Source of the DNA: Blasia pusilla
Lineage: Eukaryota; Marchantiophyta; Marchantiopsida; Blasiales
Assembly (NCBI GenBank): GCA_050084515.1
Contig: CM114274.1
Span: 23,064,001-23,128,000 of the forward strand
Length of the DNA: 64,000 nucleotides
Reading direction: 5' to 3'
How positions within the stretch are numbered: the stretch's first letter is position 1; each line of letters begins with the position of its first letter. The position numbers were made by a program, and so were the translations under genes. Positions 1 through 13,128 of this stretch are shown here, piece by piece. The notes below the pieces were generated by a model, which worked only from the letters and a program-made list of their open reading frames with translations, was not told where the DNA came from and searched no databases.

Positions 1-92
1 GTTTGAAGATACTTTCAGTCATTGGACTGGTGAATTTGAACGAAAGAATGTGTATCTTACCTTTCAGACTAAGCTCATATGTGGTTATGGCA

Positions 93-2778
93 GTGGATGA
101 TGCCAGGTTGTTATTGGGAGTTTACTACCATGGGCTCGGGAACTGGGAGAAAATAAGGACAGATGAGAGGCTTGGGCTCAGAGACAAAATTGCTCCAGCA
201 GGAATGTCGGCTGCAGAAACCTCCTTGCCCAGGGCGACCCACTTGGATGCGCGTGCAACTGCACTGTTACGAAAGGTACTTGCACAAAATTAGGCTCTTC
301 ATTTTTGAGTTTTATGCAGGGTCCATATCATTCCAATGGTCATGGTAGATGATGTACCTGGGATATCAATGTTATCCAGTATCTACAAAGTATCCAATCC
401 TCATAATATTGAAGATTTCCCAGAAGAAACTAGTCAGGAAGAAGAATAATATCAAGTTTTCTTCATTGCATAGCCTGCCTCTTATCTTTAGAGCTTATAA
501 GTTTCCAAAAGCCACCAAAACTGAGATAGTTGTTAGTAATGGCCATGGTATTTGCAGCAAGCAAAAATTCTATTGAATTGGAACTTCTGTCGGAGCAGTT
601 CCGCATTTGTTTGATGAAAGAAATGCAGTGTGATGATGCATATCTAGGCCGTAGCAGAGAGTATTCACTGCATCAGAAGGGAGGATAAAAGATCATGTAT
701 ATCAAGCTGGGTAGTCCCTGTTATCATAAGTCTTGTATTGATTGTTGATGTGTGGTATCTGTGATGTGATGATGATGCTTCTACGTTGATTCAAGGGAGA
801 AAGGAAACTCAACCTGTACTCATGGAAAATGTTTGGAATGTGGCCGTGTAGGAGGTTGAAGATGCTGAAGAAGCAAATGGGACCGGGGCTCTTGAAAGGC
901 CAAAGCGAACAGGAGCTGCCTCCAAGCGTGATAGGGGTGAAGATAATGGAAAGCATGATCCAAAGGACATCCATGGAAAGGTGGGTCCTGGTTATCAAAG
1001 GCATGGGGCAGGTCCATTCTCACGGGAACGTGGTGCGAAGCATCCTAAGGAAGAACCTGTTGTGAAGGAAGAAGGGGAAATTTCAGATGCTGACAATACC
1101 CCACAACCTCGACGTGGAAGAATGAAGGACACAGTCAACCGGGAGTCAAAGGAAGAGAAATGGCATGACTGGTGTGCCCAGAGAATGGATGACCAAATTA
1201 AAACTCTCAATCGTCTAGGGAAACTTCAGACAAACTTTCACCTAACAAAGGAGGAGGTATGTTAGATCAACAGCCTACTTCTGGCATGCTTTGGTGCAGT
1301 TGCAAAATTTAAACTTGCTCTTTGTCTTCACCTCACTGGTAGCACAACCTTGTTGCATTGTTATTAGGCCAGGAGATGACATATTGTTATTTTTCTATTC
1401 TTACCTTGTATAAACAGATGTTCTAATTAGCTTTGTATTGGAGCTCCAATTTTCAGGCCTTACACAGGGTGAAGAAATACTTGCAACTTTTGGGACGGAA
1501 AATTGATGAGATATTGGAAGATAATGCCCATGCAAGAAATCCTGACCGTAAGTTTCCTTGATCTAATGGTCGGGATGCAAGTTGGTCTATTGAGTTTGCT
1601 GTAAATGTCAAATGAATTTCTTTCCACTTCAGGCAAGTTGGAAAGTGCAGGCAGTACTAATTGTCGTGAGTTAAATCCAAATATCAACTGGATCAACTTT
1701 TTTTGAGAGCATTTTGGAAGTAATGTACCATGAGGGTGGGAGCTTACAAGAGGTTAATCCCAACTCTCTGTCCATCTTAAGAGTACTTCTGTCAAGATCG
1801 AGTGTCTGGCTGTTGATACTCTTAGCCTCCATTGATCTTCTTGATGGGAAAAGTTTAGTCAACTATTCCAACAGATTTGCATGAGTTAATTCATCAGAGA
1901 TGATGACCAGCACTCCATGGGGAGGTCATTGTCTTGCCTTCAAACGGTTCATTGTGGTTCAGTAGGGTAGGCCTTCTCCATAACTCTCTGGGAAGAAGAG
2001 TATCTCAAATGTGAAAGTGGTGGAGGTGCTCTGTACCGCCTGCTCAAGTGGGAACTTTCAAGCTTCATGTTTTCATTTGGAACAGAATGCGTGTATCTAG
2101 GAGTGTTTGTCTAAGAGGGCTTTGTAATTTTTTGCAGGAATGGCAACCAGATTGTGGAATTATGTGGCAACTTTCTCCACTATGCCTGGCTACCGATTGT
2201 CAGAACTGTACAAAAAGCTCAAAGAAGCACCCCCAGAATTAATTGGTGACGTGCAGCCACAGGCAACTGCAGGTCCCAGTGGGCGAGATACTGATTATAA
2301 TCACTATAGTGGGCCTAACCATGATAAAAAAATGCGTCCTGTTGCCAAACAGCAGGGCTCTCTAGAAGGCTCAGAGGCAATGCACAGAGACAATGAGCGG
2401 GATCGTGGGGATTCCGATTCTTGGCAGCACTATAGGGATGATCGAGAGCGAGAATTGGATATGTGGCAACGCAGGCAGAGAGATGATAGAGTAGGCATAG
2501 AAGGAGGTAGTCAAGGTGGCATGTACAGTGTAACAGAACGGAAGAAGTGGGATGGCAGACCTGGGAGCTCTGAAGGTTGGGATAGAGGGGGTGGTAGGCA
2601 ACCTGGACTTCATGGTGCTTCTGGAGTCTCTTCAAATGGCTCAGCGTGGGTTCCAAATACCAGGGAGAGAGTCCTCGCAGGATTTGGTGGCGGCCGTGGT
2701 CCCATGGATCGGGATCGTAAATGGCATGGAGATGATATGTTAATTCATCAAGGCCGAGGATCAGGAAGGTCTTTGTGA
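93..2778 (+). CDS. CHD1: CHD1/CHR5-type chromatin remodeller, 3' exons only
   Basis: Proposed exons are 93-275, 852-1256, 1457-1547 and 2138-2778 (TGA). All introns are GT-AG and the phases agree (0, 0, 1). Exon 93-275 encodes the DNA-binding SANT/SLIDE part (DDARLLLGVYYHGLGNW, then a run ending ATALLRK). Exons 852-1547 and the start of the last exon encode the CHD1 C-terminal helical domain (KEEGEISD, KWHDWC, LHRVKKYLQLLGRKID, RLWNYVATF). The tail is low complexity, rich in Asp, Arg, Gly and Ser. Known family role: nucleosome spacing and H3K4me-linked transcription by an ATP-dependent remodeller. The chromodomains and helicase lie left of the window, so the gene is cut by the window edge and its start is not visible. 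The match to plant CHR5 is from memory. Confidence 0.9.
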
Positions 2779-5242
2779 AGTAGCCAAGGGTTGAAAGGCT
2801 TAGCGAGTCCCAACCCATACCACATTTATTATCTGGATGGGGTCTTTTGAAATGTTTGATACCATCCTCCCTACAGAAAAGAAACGGGCTGTCATTTTTT
2901 AAGAATCATAATAAGAACCTGTGCTCAATGCTAGACTCCAAATCCATCTTTGTGGTCGGCACTTGTCCTGTTTATAGATTTAATCGTCAGATTAGATTGG
3001 TATATCCAAAGTCAAGGTCAAACGGCTCATTCGTGTACAGAGTCAAAGTGCTATCTAGGAGGGTAGTCTCTGACTTGCAGAAAGTCGTTAGGATCATGTC
3101 CTAAAACCCTTCTTGGTTGAGGCGTATTGTCTTGTGTTTTCCATCCATGCAAATCTTTGAAGGAAATTTTATGTTTTTTGTCGTGTAGTGGGTGAAATTA
3201 TGTTCAATACCAAACAGATCTGCGTGTGAAATTCCTGGGCTCCGAAGGAGCTGGTTGGACGAGTTAATCCTGCCACTAGTACTGGTATTTTGAACTTCTT
3301 GATTTTGAATGTCATGTATGGGTGTTGGATGGACAGTCTGGGTTCTTCGGAACTGTATGAGGTTTTGATTCTTAACATCCAAGAGGTATGAAGTCTAATT
3401 TAAATGAGAAATACCAAGACTGAGGTCCAAGAGAGTTTATTTTCACCAAGAGTTGCAAGGCAGCCTATACTCACTTCTTGAGGATGTTGTGGTTTTGGCA
3501 TTGAATCCATTCCTTCCACGTTTTTTGAGTCCAAAAGATACTGAGATTGAGTTTGCAAAATACTATTCTCAGTTGCCTTGGTGCCTGACAAGGCTGAACG
3601 CAGTACTTTTACTGTTGTCATGATCTTCGCGATGACTTGATAGATTGACAAATCCGGAATTGGTTCTGCCCAGGAGATGCTACCTGCTCATGACAGATGG
3701 GTTCCATGAGGCCCTAGGGATGTGACATTTTTGTGCATGCAAGGTGTTTGGATGGCCTCAGTTTGGACTTGAAAGGGCATGTTATACCTCAATGTAGGGC
3801 ATATAGACCTGGTCCCTTGCAAACATCGTTGTTTGGGGGTTTGAACATGTTGAATGTGATTGGAAAAGCTATTGGTGTGACCAGTAAATTTCCTATCATT
3901 ACCCTAAAATGTGACTTGTGGGACCTTGAGTGACCTGCTGGTGGCTAAAGGGGAGGTGTGAGAATAACAAAAGGGCATTCTCTGGCAACAATATAGATTT
4001 GCCAGAGAGTTAGTTGTGAGGCCTCAAAGGGTTATTTGTGGTGCCACTTGTGTTTTTAATAGTTTGTCATCTTGAAGATACTAAGTTCAGACATGCCACT
4101 TGTGTTAGGGTAGAGTGCGGTTTCATTGAAATACGAAAATTCAAACATGCGATCTGAAGTACAGCATCCAACTTTAAGGACTGCAATTGTGTGCACAACG
4201 ATTATCAAAGGTTTGTTGCAACTTGTATGGTTCAGGTCAAAAGGCAATACTTTAGGGAGGTTTGAAGTGCAATTGATAGAAATTTGTTAAGCAAACGAGG
4301 TAACTCCCCAAGCCAACTTCTATGGGCTCTAGTAAAATGTCAGCAAGACCAATATGATGTACGAAACTTAAAATCAGACTTGGAGGTATTATTGCTCTAA
4401 TCTTCTATGGGTTCTAGGAAAATGTGAGCAAGACCAATATGATGTACAAAACTTAAAATCAGACCTGAAGATATTATTGCTCTAATCGGGCATGAATTTC
4501 ATTGTGTCTCAAGTGGATGGTTCCCCATCCCAAGTACGAACATATATATGAGCCTTATTTGGATCATATCTTCAATGAATGGGATCTTAGGGTTTTCTTT
4601 CATACTTGTGATATTATCCATGTACGTAGTCTTTCCATACCATAGACATATTCGCAAAAGCAAATCTCTAAAATATTTTGGGGATGACAGATTTTTCCAT
4701 AGTCATTTCTCCTTAAGAGATTAATTATACGACTTGGTAAATTTAACAACTCACCATGAGAAGAAGTTCATCACAATAGGAATCAATTTAAAACTAGAGG
4801 AGGTAGCAAAGTATCAATCCCTATTTGGAAAATTTAAAGATTCTTTTGTTTGAAACTTTGAGTATGTAAACTGTTTAGAACATGCTTTGTATTTTGCAAG
4901 TGGACCATATATTGAAGTTGAGCAAAATTACCATTTAGAGCGAGGCCCTTTCTATGAGATTACCCATGAAGAAATACTATCATTTTTTTATAGGCGTCTA
5001 AAAATTAATCTATGCAGTTCACAAAACCATTCATGATTGATTGCATAAGATGGCATCTTAGCAAAATGCGAAGATTTCGAGATTGATAATGTTGTGACAA
5101 GAATTGGACACATTAGTCATTTACGACCTTAGAAGAAACACGATGTCGAGAATTCTTGGGCCATAAATAGTAGATTTAGATGATTCAATGACTGATAAAA
5201 GAGCCATTGAGTGGTTAGACATGGAATGATATATTCCTATCC
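2779..5242. other. 3' flank of the CHD1 gene, no further gene recognised
   Basis: The first few hundred bases after the stop are probably the 3' UTR. Beyond that I see only short ORFs with no recognisable family. The one clear structure is a local 85-bp tandem duplication, annotated separately. Confidence 0.5.
4317..4486. repeat. 85-bp tandem duplication, two copies
   Basis: Copy 1 is about 4317-4401 and copy 2 about 4402-4486. Both run from CTTCTATGGG to TTGCTCTAAT with a few substitutions. It is non-coding and probably arose by local slippage or unequal exchange. Confidence 0.85.
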
Positions 5243-5250
5243 TAGAATTC

Positions 5251-5552
5251 CAAGATTGCATTTGAACAAAGTCCGTGTCCGTGGACTTAGGTCCGTCCTA
5301 TGGAAGGACTTGTCCATGTGAGCTCCGTCTTCCCCTTCTTTCTCATCCCCTCTACTTGCCTCCATGTTCTACACTTTCCCGTTTCTTCCTTCCTCCACCT
5401 CTACTCCCTCCCTCCTCATTGCCCCACCCATCCCTCCCTTGCTTTCCATCATGAGCTATAAGTGTGGGGCCCACCTCTTGCAATCCATATCCGTGGACAT
5501 GTCCACACTTGTCCGTCCAAGGGACAGACTTGGCCATTTTTGTGCAACCATG
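5251..5552. mobile_element. hAT-like MITE with 8-bp target-site duplication
   Basis: The 302-bp element is flanked on both sides by the perfect 8-bp direct repeat TAGAATTC (5243-5250 and 5553-5560). Its ends are imperfect inverted repeats: CAAGATTGCAT on the left and CATGGTTGCAC as the complement of the right end. The inside is pyrimidine-rich with repeated GTCCGTGGAC motifs and no coding capacity. An 8-bp TSD with short CA...TG-type termini is typical of hAT non-autonomous elements. A related truncated copy sits in a gag gene at about 36058-36275. Confidence 0.75.
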
Positions 5553-6286
5553 TAGAATTCATGTGGACACATCAAAATCCATTAAGACTTAATTTCTTGA
5601 CAATAACATATGGAGCAAAGAATGCTAAAATAAAAAATAATCAATAGTGTTTTGTACAGTCTTAGAAAAGATGACCCTACATGCATTTGCAATAGAATCA
5701 TTCATTTGAGCATCTCATAAAGAAACTTGTAGTGGTTATTTTTCTTAGAAGATCACCTTCACAAAACTTTATGTGCTAGGATGTTACTTCTAATTTTCAA
5801 GCCTATAGTTGATAGGCATTGCAAATAGCTAAGTTTATGCTTCACATTAGTGGGGATTTGGGAAACGAGTCATGATCATGGGTCAAAGGAAGTTAGAGTG
5901 TTGGTATGATCCACCACAATTCAAAATTAGACTAGCTAGTCATAAAACTAGAGTGGACGATAGAATGAGTCGTGGAACTAATGCTACTCAAGAGCATGTG
6001 CGGGTAGCAAATGTGGCCATTTATAGGGATGAATGTCATGCGCATATACATACATATTGCTATATATCAAAAAAAATTGTCATGTACACATAAACATACA
6101 CTAACATAACAAGGATAAAAAAAAATTATCACATGTATATGTACATTGTCAAAGAGGCTACATAACATGCATTGCTGCCAGCAAATATACACACAAACAC
6201 ATAAGATACAATGCTAACTTATGACATCCAAGTACCAAAATATTTCCAATTAAATCATACAAATTCATATGTCTCACAATACGTGC

Positions 6287-6622
<336 letters not shown>

Positions 6623-7552
6623 GTGTGAACCTTGACTATGCTCCCAGGTTAAAAATATGGATAAAATTCCATGCCTTCACAAAAGAAAAAACAAAAAAAA
6701 AACAAAAACCAAATCTCTTGAGTAAGAACCCCAAATCTAGATGTGAAGGTGCCATATCGGATGCGATGTCAATTTCACATATGTGGAAGGGGTCCCATAA
6801 GCCAGATCGGCTTCCTGTGGACTAAAAATCTACTCTACTCTACTCTCTCGTCAAACCAAACACAATCTCCTAATGAAAGACTTAGTTTACTCACAAGGCA
6901 ATGAGGATCATAACTCTGTCGTCTTATGCCAAGAGGTTCAACAAAGAGAGAATGATTTCCATAGCTCTCTCTCCTTGTGTCTATCCAGACCCTACCCTCT
7001 CCCAAGCTCTCTCCATGGTGACCTATGATCGCAAGTCACCTCCTTGGCTTTTCCCAAAGTGGAAAGTCAAGTCCACTCTTAACGATAACTAACTCAAAAT
7101 AGTATGTTTCTATATCTAGCTCTAAATGAAGGGGAAACATACTCTCTCAGGTTACCCAAGGCCTCAACAGGTCATTCTCAACCTCTTGAGTTTGTTCTCC
7201 AATATCCTCAGAGATGTTGTGCCAATAATGCTTAATCTATTCTAAAATATATGATAATTTTCATGAGTGTACACATCGCTACACAACATACATCATTGTC
7301 ACCAAATACATACACAAATACACAAGATACCATACTAACTCATGGCATCTAAACATCGAGAAAATTGAGTAACAAAATATCTCCAATTGCCCTCTAACTC
7401 TAGATAGTCATGTATCCTTACCTACAATGACACATTTTTAGGACACTAAGAGAAAAATGGTTGGATGCTCATGTGACCCCATTGTTTGTCCCCTTCATAT
7501 CATCCATGTCACAAACACATGTCTGAATCTATGACTACCCAATCTCTACTCT

Positions 7553-8596
7553 ATGTACAGCTGGGGCATATCCATGGTTCACGAGGAACCCTAGTGAGAG
7601 GTAGCTTCAGACATGCCATGTTTTACCCTCCTAAATACCTATCATAATCTAGAATAATGGCCACACTAAGGGCGAAACACACAACATATAACACAAGCCT
7701 GTAGAAACTACTGTTAAGCTTGGATCAACTATATCATCAATGTTAGGAAGATCACATGGCGCACGGTTATGCACAAGGTGTTTCCAAATCATACCATTGC
7801 ATCCCTCCAAAAAGAGAATACCAGATGAAAACACATCACAGACTCTCAAGATGGTACACCCTTCGTGATGAATGATCCAGGTAAATCAATTGTCCTCCAA
7901 TATCCACAAAGATGTTGTGCCTGAATCCTTTGGTCACATCCACTATTGTAGGTACTGTTTGCCGCAAGTAGACATAGTCTCCTTGATGAAACCTCCGGAT
8001 CATCATTCGATAACCACCTCCCTAAATAGTGGTATACCTCAAAGAATCCCAATGTTGCACAATTTCCAAGTTCTCAAATACCATGGGCATAACTCTCCGA
8101 AATAACTTAACCCTCTAAGAACATGCTCACATCCATACATCAAGGTCATCGAGGATCAAAACCTCACCAACATCGTGATGAATGACCTAGGTAAATCAAA
8201 CTCTTGGCCATAAAGCAACAAATACAATGAGAAAGATGTTGAGGACACATGCCTGCTGAATCTGTATCTCGTCATCAACCACGACAATCGTAGGTCTCAA
8301 TCTCCTAGGTGATCTCTTTGCAACCCTTACATGCGTAAACCTCTCTTCACCGTCTCAATCACTCTCTCCGCTACTCCATCCTCCTCAAGATGATCTCACG
8401 AAGTAGTGCGATGGTTGATCAAAGCCTGATCACACAAGACTTGAAAAATCCCCACAAAACTCCGCACCTTGGTCTATCAACACCTTAGTTGGTGAGCCAA
8501 AATGACTCAGCACTTGATCCAAGAAGACATATGCTACTCCCTCCCTCGCTTTTTCCAGAAATGAAACCAACTCTATCCACTTCAAAAAGTGCCCCC
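7553..8596 (-). pseudogene. integrase C-terminus with PHD-finger remnant (gypsy relic)
   Basis: Frames interrupted by stops match the integrase end of the larger gypsy copy. Shared blocks include LEGCNGMIWKHLVHNRAPC, NIDDIVDPSL and CYMLC. Farther on, the core-domain region at about 8400-8596 also matches. Beyond the integrase the reading ends in PREPWICPSC (about 7556-7583), the final zinc pair of a PHD finger. The middle pair has become tyrosine (DYDRY where the family has C-D-x-C). It is inactive. Confidence 0.65.
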
Positions 8597-8708
8597 GCCC
8601 GCATACGGGTCCATCGTAGCCCGCGAGCCCCCCTTCCCCCCCGTCCGCATCCGGGCCCGCAAGCCCTCGCCCGCATCTGGACCCTAAATCCTAAACCCTA
8701 AACCCTTA
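8597..8708. repeat. C-rich filler with interstitial telomere-type repeats
   Basis: C/G-rich sequence with repeated CCCGC units runs into about three CCCTAAA-type heptamers (8684-8708), two of them perfect. It joins directly to the broken edge of the gypsy relic. CCCTAAA is the usual plant telomere repeat on this strand. The stretch is too short to be a chromosome end, so it is interstitial. Confidence 0.7.
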
Positions 8709-9396
8709 ATGTACATATGGAGGGGAAGTGAAGGAGTTAATTAACTAATTACCATTATTTTCCCTATTTATCCAAATTTTTTAGTGACATTTTGGATTAG
8801 GCTCCAAATTTTTATGGTGCCTTGATAGGTAAGGGCTTTCAAGGTTACTAGGAATTTTGGAGAAATCCCTTGGGTGCCTTTTGGGAGTACTTGGATTTTA
8901 TTTGGGTCCAACTTGGATATTTGCGCTTCTTGTTACATCTTAAATAAACTCCAATTGACTCCACATCAGGTGAATGTTTGTGAGTGTGGAAATCTCTTAT
9001 TTCACTAAACTTGTTTGGTGATTTTGAGAGTTCCGATTCATAGACCCGAGTATTTTGTCTTGTTCCATTGGTTCTCCCTAGCACATTGGGGATGTGGAGG
9101 TGATCAAGGAACCCTGTCTAAACACGCCCATATCTACCTATTCTCTTTGAGAGCCCAACCCTAAACTTCCATCATTCACGCGCTGGTACATTCTGAGCCA
9201 TTTTTTTAGCATCTCACGTCATTCTCTTTTTGGTATTTTCTTATCTCAACCCGTATATTTTTTCACTTGTATTTTTTAAGATATTATTATCTTCTTCATC
9301 TGAGGGAAATTTCTAGTGGGGCTGGGTCATTGAGAGCGGGAGAGAACCAAAATGAGTCCAACATCGGTGCCTAGAGGCAAAGAGTAACTCTGAGGA
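8709..9396. other. no gene recognised
   Basis: AT-rich sequence with only short ORFs. The end of this stretch may hold upstream exons or an intron of the RING-type gene that follows, but I cannot place them with confidence. Confidence 0.5.
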
Positions 9397-10216
9397 ATGA
9401 TTTCAAATGGCCGTAAGAGAGGTATGGTTAGACTGGTTTTTCCAGATTTCTTTAGACAAGAGACGATCCTACATTTCGAGGGTTATGGATGGTTTACATG
9501 ACTAAATCTTGGAATTGCAGAGATTGTCCAATAGAGTGGCAAAGGCATTTGACTGGGAAGTGGATGCCGCAGAGGCTGATAGGTTGACTAAATTTTGTGC
9601 CCAACAAGATATTAATATGGAGAGAGCGTATGTCGATCTCAAGACATGTAAGAATGAGAAGCAGAATGCTGTAGAGTTGGCTCTCCTAGAAAGATTATGT
9701 ATAGAGTTAAGAAGTGCTCAATGTATTTTCAAGGGAGGTAGTACTTCTATGGAGTTGACATTGACCGTTCCATGTGCAATGACTTTGATTTCCGATAAGA
9801 ATGTAGTAATAGGACATCACCCGAGCGATATTGATGGAATCGGTTTACACATAATTGTAATGGTAAATGGTAAATAGATCAAGCTCGTGGGACCCAAAGG
9901 GTCAAAAGGCTGAAAAACACATTACAAGTCATTCATTCAGTGATCCGAAAAAAGATCCTAAAGACCTTCTCCTAGCTACTGCCTAAAGCACTTGAGCGAT
10001 GAATAATGACATCCCTAATATAACAACCTAAATCATAAGGCACTAGCTGTAGTAAAGAATTTCTCCACATCTATTTTATGAGCTAGTCTAATCTCTTCAT
10101 ACCTTGGACATGTAACATACACATGGTTTTCATCCTCAATATTTTCTCCGTCACATAACCTACAAATTCGTTCACTTCTATCAATATTAAACCATCGTCC
10201 TTCCTCAATTCCTAGC

Positions 10217-11308
10217 CTATGATTTATCTATTGATCTTGCCCTTGCTTGCTTGCATTCAGAGTCAAACCACCCATTACAAGGCAGTCTCCTAGCACTTCT
10301 GTCCTTGTGCTGCGAAAAGAACTTAGATGCAGTATTTTTCAGCAATTCAGTTAGTTGCAAACTTGCCGTGTGTGGTTCAGGGCTCCATACAATGCGAGTC
10401 AAGAGTTCTTGTAAATGTAGCATATAAAGATATTTTTTACTAGGATCTAAGCGAAACTTGGGAGAAGCTAAAACAGATTGACATGTCTCGAGAGGAATTG
10501 CCTTTGACAGTGAGAGAGTAAATAAAAGAGATGCATGATCTGATTCAGGCTGACGTTCTAGAATATCAAATGTAGAGATAAGAGAGCTAGTAGCGGGCGA
10601 GGAAAGAAGATAATGGATGGTGCTAGCGTCGGTGGAGGAGAAACATATATTGGAGTGACAGTTGGGAAAATGAGAGGTTCCATTAAGAACTTTCAAATTA
10701 TAAGTGGCTCAGAAAGTTAAAAAATGCTTTGTGAAAGGATTTGTAGAAAAATCTGAAGAGATTCTAGACCAAAAACCATCCTCATGTTCTTCGAGAAGAG
10801 GAGAAGTCAAGGAATCAATGAATTGGGTAAATTGAGCAGTACGTGTGCGAGCATTGAAATCCCCAACTAGAAAGACTTCACCTTTGCTTTGATATTTGAG
10901 AACATCCCCAATAAGTCGATGGAACGGTTGACTTCGATTGTGAGTGCGTGTTGAGTAAATAGGCATGGAGAGTGGTGCAAAATAACAAACTGCCAAATAA
11001 CAATAAGATCCCCCAACCAAACCAAGACGTAGCCATTGATATTGGCCCCCGATATCTTGATCTTCTAGATGTATGAGCGGTAGAAATTGAGACTTGATGA
11101 AAGTTGCAATACCGTCATAACCCCTTCTTGTCCGTTGCCTTCTTTGGTTCCATGTCGATCCCACTAAAGTAAACCCTTGCATCTCGGCAATAGTACTGAT
11201 CTCATGTTCCCAAGTCTCCACAATATTGATGATGTCCGCCATCTCCCAAACTGGTAGAGCACTCACATACTTTGTTGTTGAAAGGCCTCGTATATTCCAC
11301 ATCAACAC
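10217..11308 (-). pseudogene. LINE APE-type endonuclease domain
   Basis: Endonuclease/exonuclease/phosphatase fold motifs in order: MLMWNIRGL at the start, the catalytic glutamate region NIVETWEHE, LVGDFNART, and ESDHASLLF near 10560. A frameshift lies between 10709 and 10696. The domain would nick target DNA for target-primed reverse transcription. The ORF then runs into linker sequence (LPCNGWFDSECKQAR) and the deletion junction. A second copy is at 32905-33593. Confidence 0.7.
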
Positions 11309-11329
11309 TCTTAGCTTCTTGGATTGCTA

Positions 11330-12085
11330 GGTTGATAACTCTATTTTTCTCTGGGTAACAATTGCTCGATCATAGCGTAGATAAGCAATAAAACCTACTT
11401 CTTGAGCCTCTTTCACCTTTGCAAGCTCCTTTCTCCTAGCTTTGACTTGTAGAGGTGTAAGATCAGGATCCAACCATATCCTCTATCCTTTGAGAATGGC
11501 CTTGTTAGCCATGGCAGTATCACATTGAGTTTGATCAACAAACTTAACTAGAATGGCACGAGGTGGTGTTCCCATTTTCCCAATACGGAAAGCTTGAGCC
11601 AAGTACAGGTTGTGAACATGAAGTGTATCAACCAAGAACTTGGTGACAACACTCTTTACCTCTTTGCTCTCTATTTTTGGCAAACCTGAGATTCTCATAT
11701 TCTTTCTACAGGCAAATTGGTTTTTGTTTTCTATCTCTTGCTCTTGATAGAAAGAGATATGAGCAACCTTTGTAGCTTGAGCATAAGATTTCATTTTCAC
11801 TTCTAAAGTTTCAACAACCTCATGAAATCCTGAAATATTGGGAGTAGTCGCTAATGATGATGCCTTCTCTTGAACATCCGCAACAGATTTGGAAAGATTG
11901 AGCATCACCCTAGTGCTATCTTTCAACACTTTCTTCAAAACCTCTTGCGTTGCCTTTAACTCTCGGATTTGAATACGTGCAAGGTTCAATTGAGAAGTTT
12001 GTACCTTGAATTCTTGTCAAAACTCTTTCAATTCATGCAAGACCACTTGCACTAGATTCAAGATTTCATCTCGAGTAGTCATCAT
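11330..12085 (-). pseudogene. LINE ORF1 protein, L1-like (coiled coil plus RRM/CTD)
   Basis: It starts with MMTTRDEILNL at 12085 and reads a heptad-rich segment (RELKATQEVLKKVLKD), then an L1 ORF1p-like RNA-binding block (NMRISGLPKI, AFRIGKMGTPPRAILVKF), then a C-terminal part of the type LTPLQVKARRKELAK. An in-frame stop lies near 12019 and another near 11485. L1 ORF1p is known to be a trimeric nucleic-acid chaperone. The related copy at 33679-34169 has the same domain order. Confidence 0.65.
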
Positions 12086-12164
12086 GTAGTCGACTTCACA
12101 ACATCCCAAATATTGCACGACCTCCAATAAAGTATTTCCGAATCTCCAACACCACACAACTTTT

Positions 12165-13128
12165 GCTCTAGAAATTTTTTGTCCTTCAAATTCGCAAGCC
12201 TAGAGCGCCTTTTGACACTCCATCGTAGCTCAAAATTTCAGCTCCATGTGACACTCCATTTCAAAGATATGGCCTCCGCAAGATTCAGATCTGAAATCCT
12301 GAAATCTAGAAGAGCAAAAACTAAAATCCCTTACAACTTTGTCTATATAACTTGGTCGTGCTTGCAATTTCCAAGGCTAGGGAGCCTCTTTAGATTCCAC
12401 GTTGTCTAAAAATATCAGCTCCATATAACACTCCATCTCAAAGATATGGCCTCTGTAAGATTCACATCTGAAATCCTCAGCTCTAGAAGAGCAGAAATTC
12501 AAATCTTTGACAAGTTCGCCTGTGTAACTTGGTTGTGCTTCAAATTTTCAGGGCTAGGGAGCGTCCTCACATTCCATGTTACCTCAAACTCTCAGCTCCA
12601 CACAACACTTGATCACAAAAATATGGCCATCGTAAGATTCACATATAAAATCCTAAAATCTAGAAGAGCATAAATTCCAATCTCTCACAAGTTCGTCTGT
12701 ATAACTTGGTTGTGCTTGAAATTTGCACGACTAGAGCAAGTCCTTATACTTCACGTTTTCTCAAACTCTCAGCTCCATATGACACTCAAAATTAAAGATA
12801 TGGCCTCCGTAAGATTCATATATGAAATCCTCAAATCTAGAAGAGCAAAAGCTCAAATCTCTTACAACTTCCTTTGTGTATCTTAGTTGTTCTTGAAATT
12901 TGTAGGGTTGGGGCACCTCTTTACAATTCATGTTGCATCAAAATTTCAGCTTCACATGGAACTCAATCTCAAAGATATGGCCTCCGTAAAATTCATGTAT
13001 GAAATCCTGAAATCTAGACGAGCAGAAACTCAAATCTCTCACAACTTCGTGTGTGTAACTCGGTTGTGCCTGAAATTTGCAGGGCTAGGGCGTGTCCTCA
13101 CACTCCAGGTTGCCTCAAAATTTTCAAG
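12165..13128. repeat. tandem array, unit about 177 bp, about 5.5 copies
   Basis: AAAGATATGGCC recurs, with variants, near 12263, 12440, 12618, 12794 and 12971, giving a spacing of 177-178 bp. Each unit also has a block like CTAGAAGAGCA and one like GGGCTAGGG. The array is inside the insertion bounded by GTAATG, so it travels with LINE copy A, where it occupies the 5' UTR position. About 1.7 further units lie at 34718-35035. Confidence 0.85.

Larger units (their letters stand above)
9863..13128 (-). mobile_element. LINE copy A, internally deleted, with tandem 5' monomers
   Basis: Minus-strand order: 177-bp tandem array (13128-12165), ORF1 (12085 to about 11330), APE endonuclease (11308-10217), then the distal 3' end with the tail (about 10215-9863). 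The whole RT is deleted: endonuclease-linker sequence joins directly to the C-terminal region near 10216. The 3' terminus is ATTTACC repeats, not poly(A). The flanking direct repeat GTAATG (9857-9862 and 13129-13134) marks one insertion event including the array. Confidence 0.8.

Noticed and set aside
2315-2818. 167-codon minus-strand ORF
   Set aside because: Antisense shadow of the last CHD1 exon; no family features.
8684-8708. Chromosome end
   Set aside because: Only about three heptamers with unique DNA on both sides; interstitial.
12165-13128. Regular repeats considered as a CRISPR array
   Set aside because: Units of 177 bp repeat end to end without unique spacers, in a plant LINE context.
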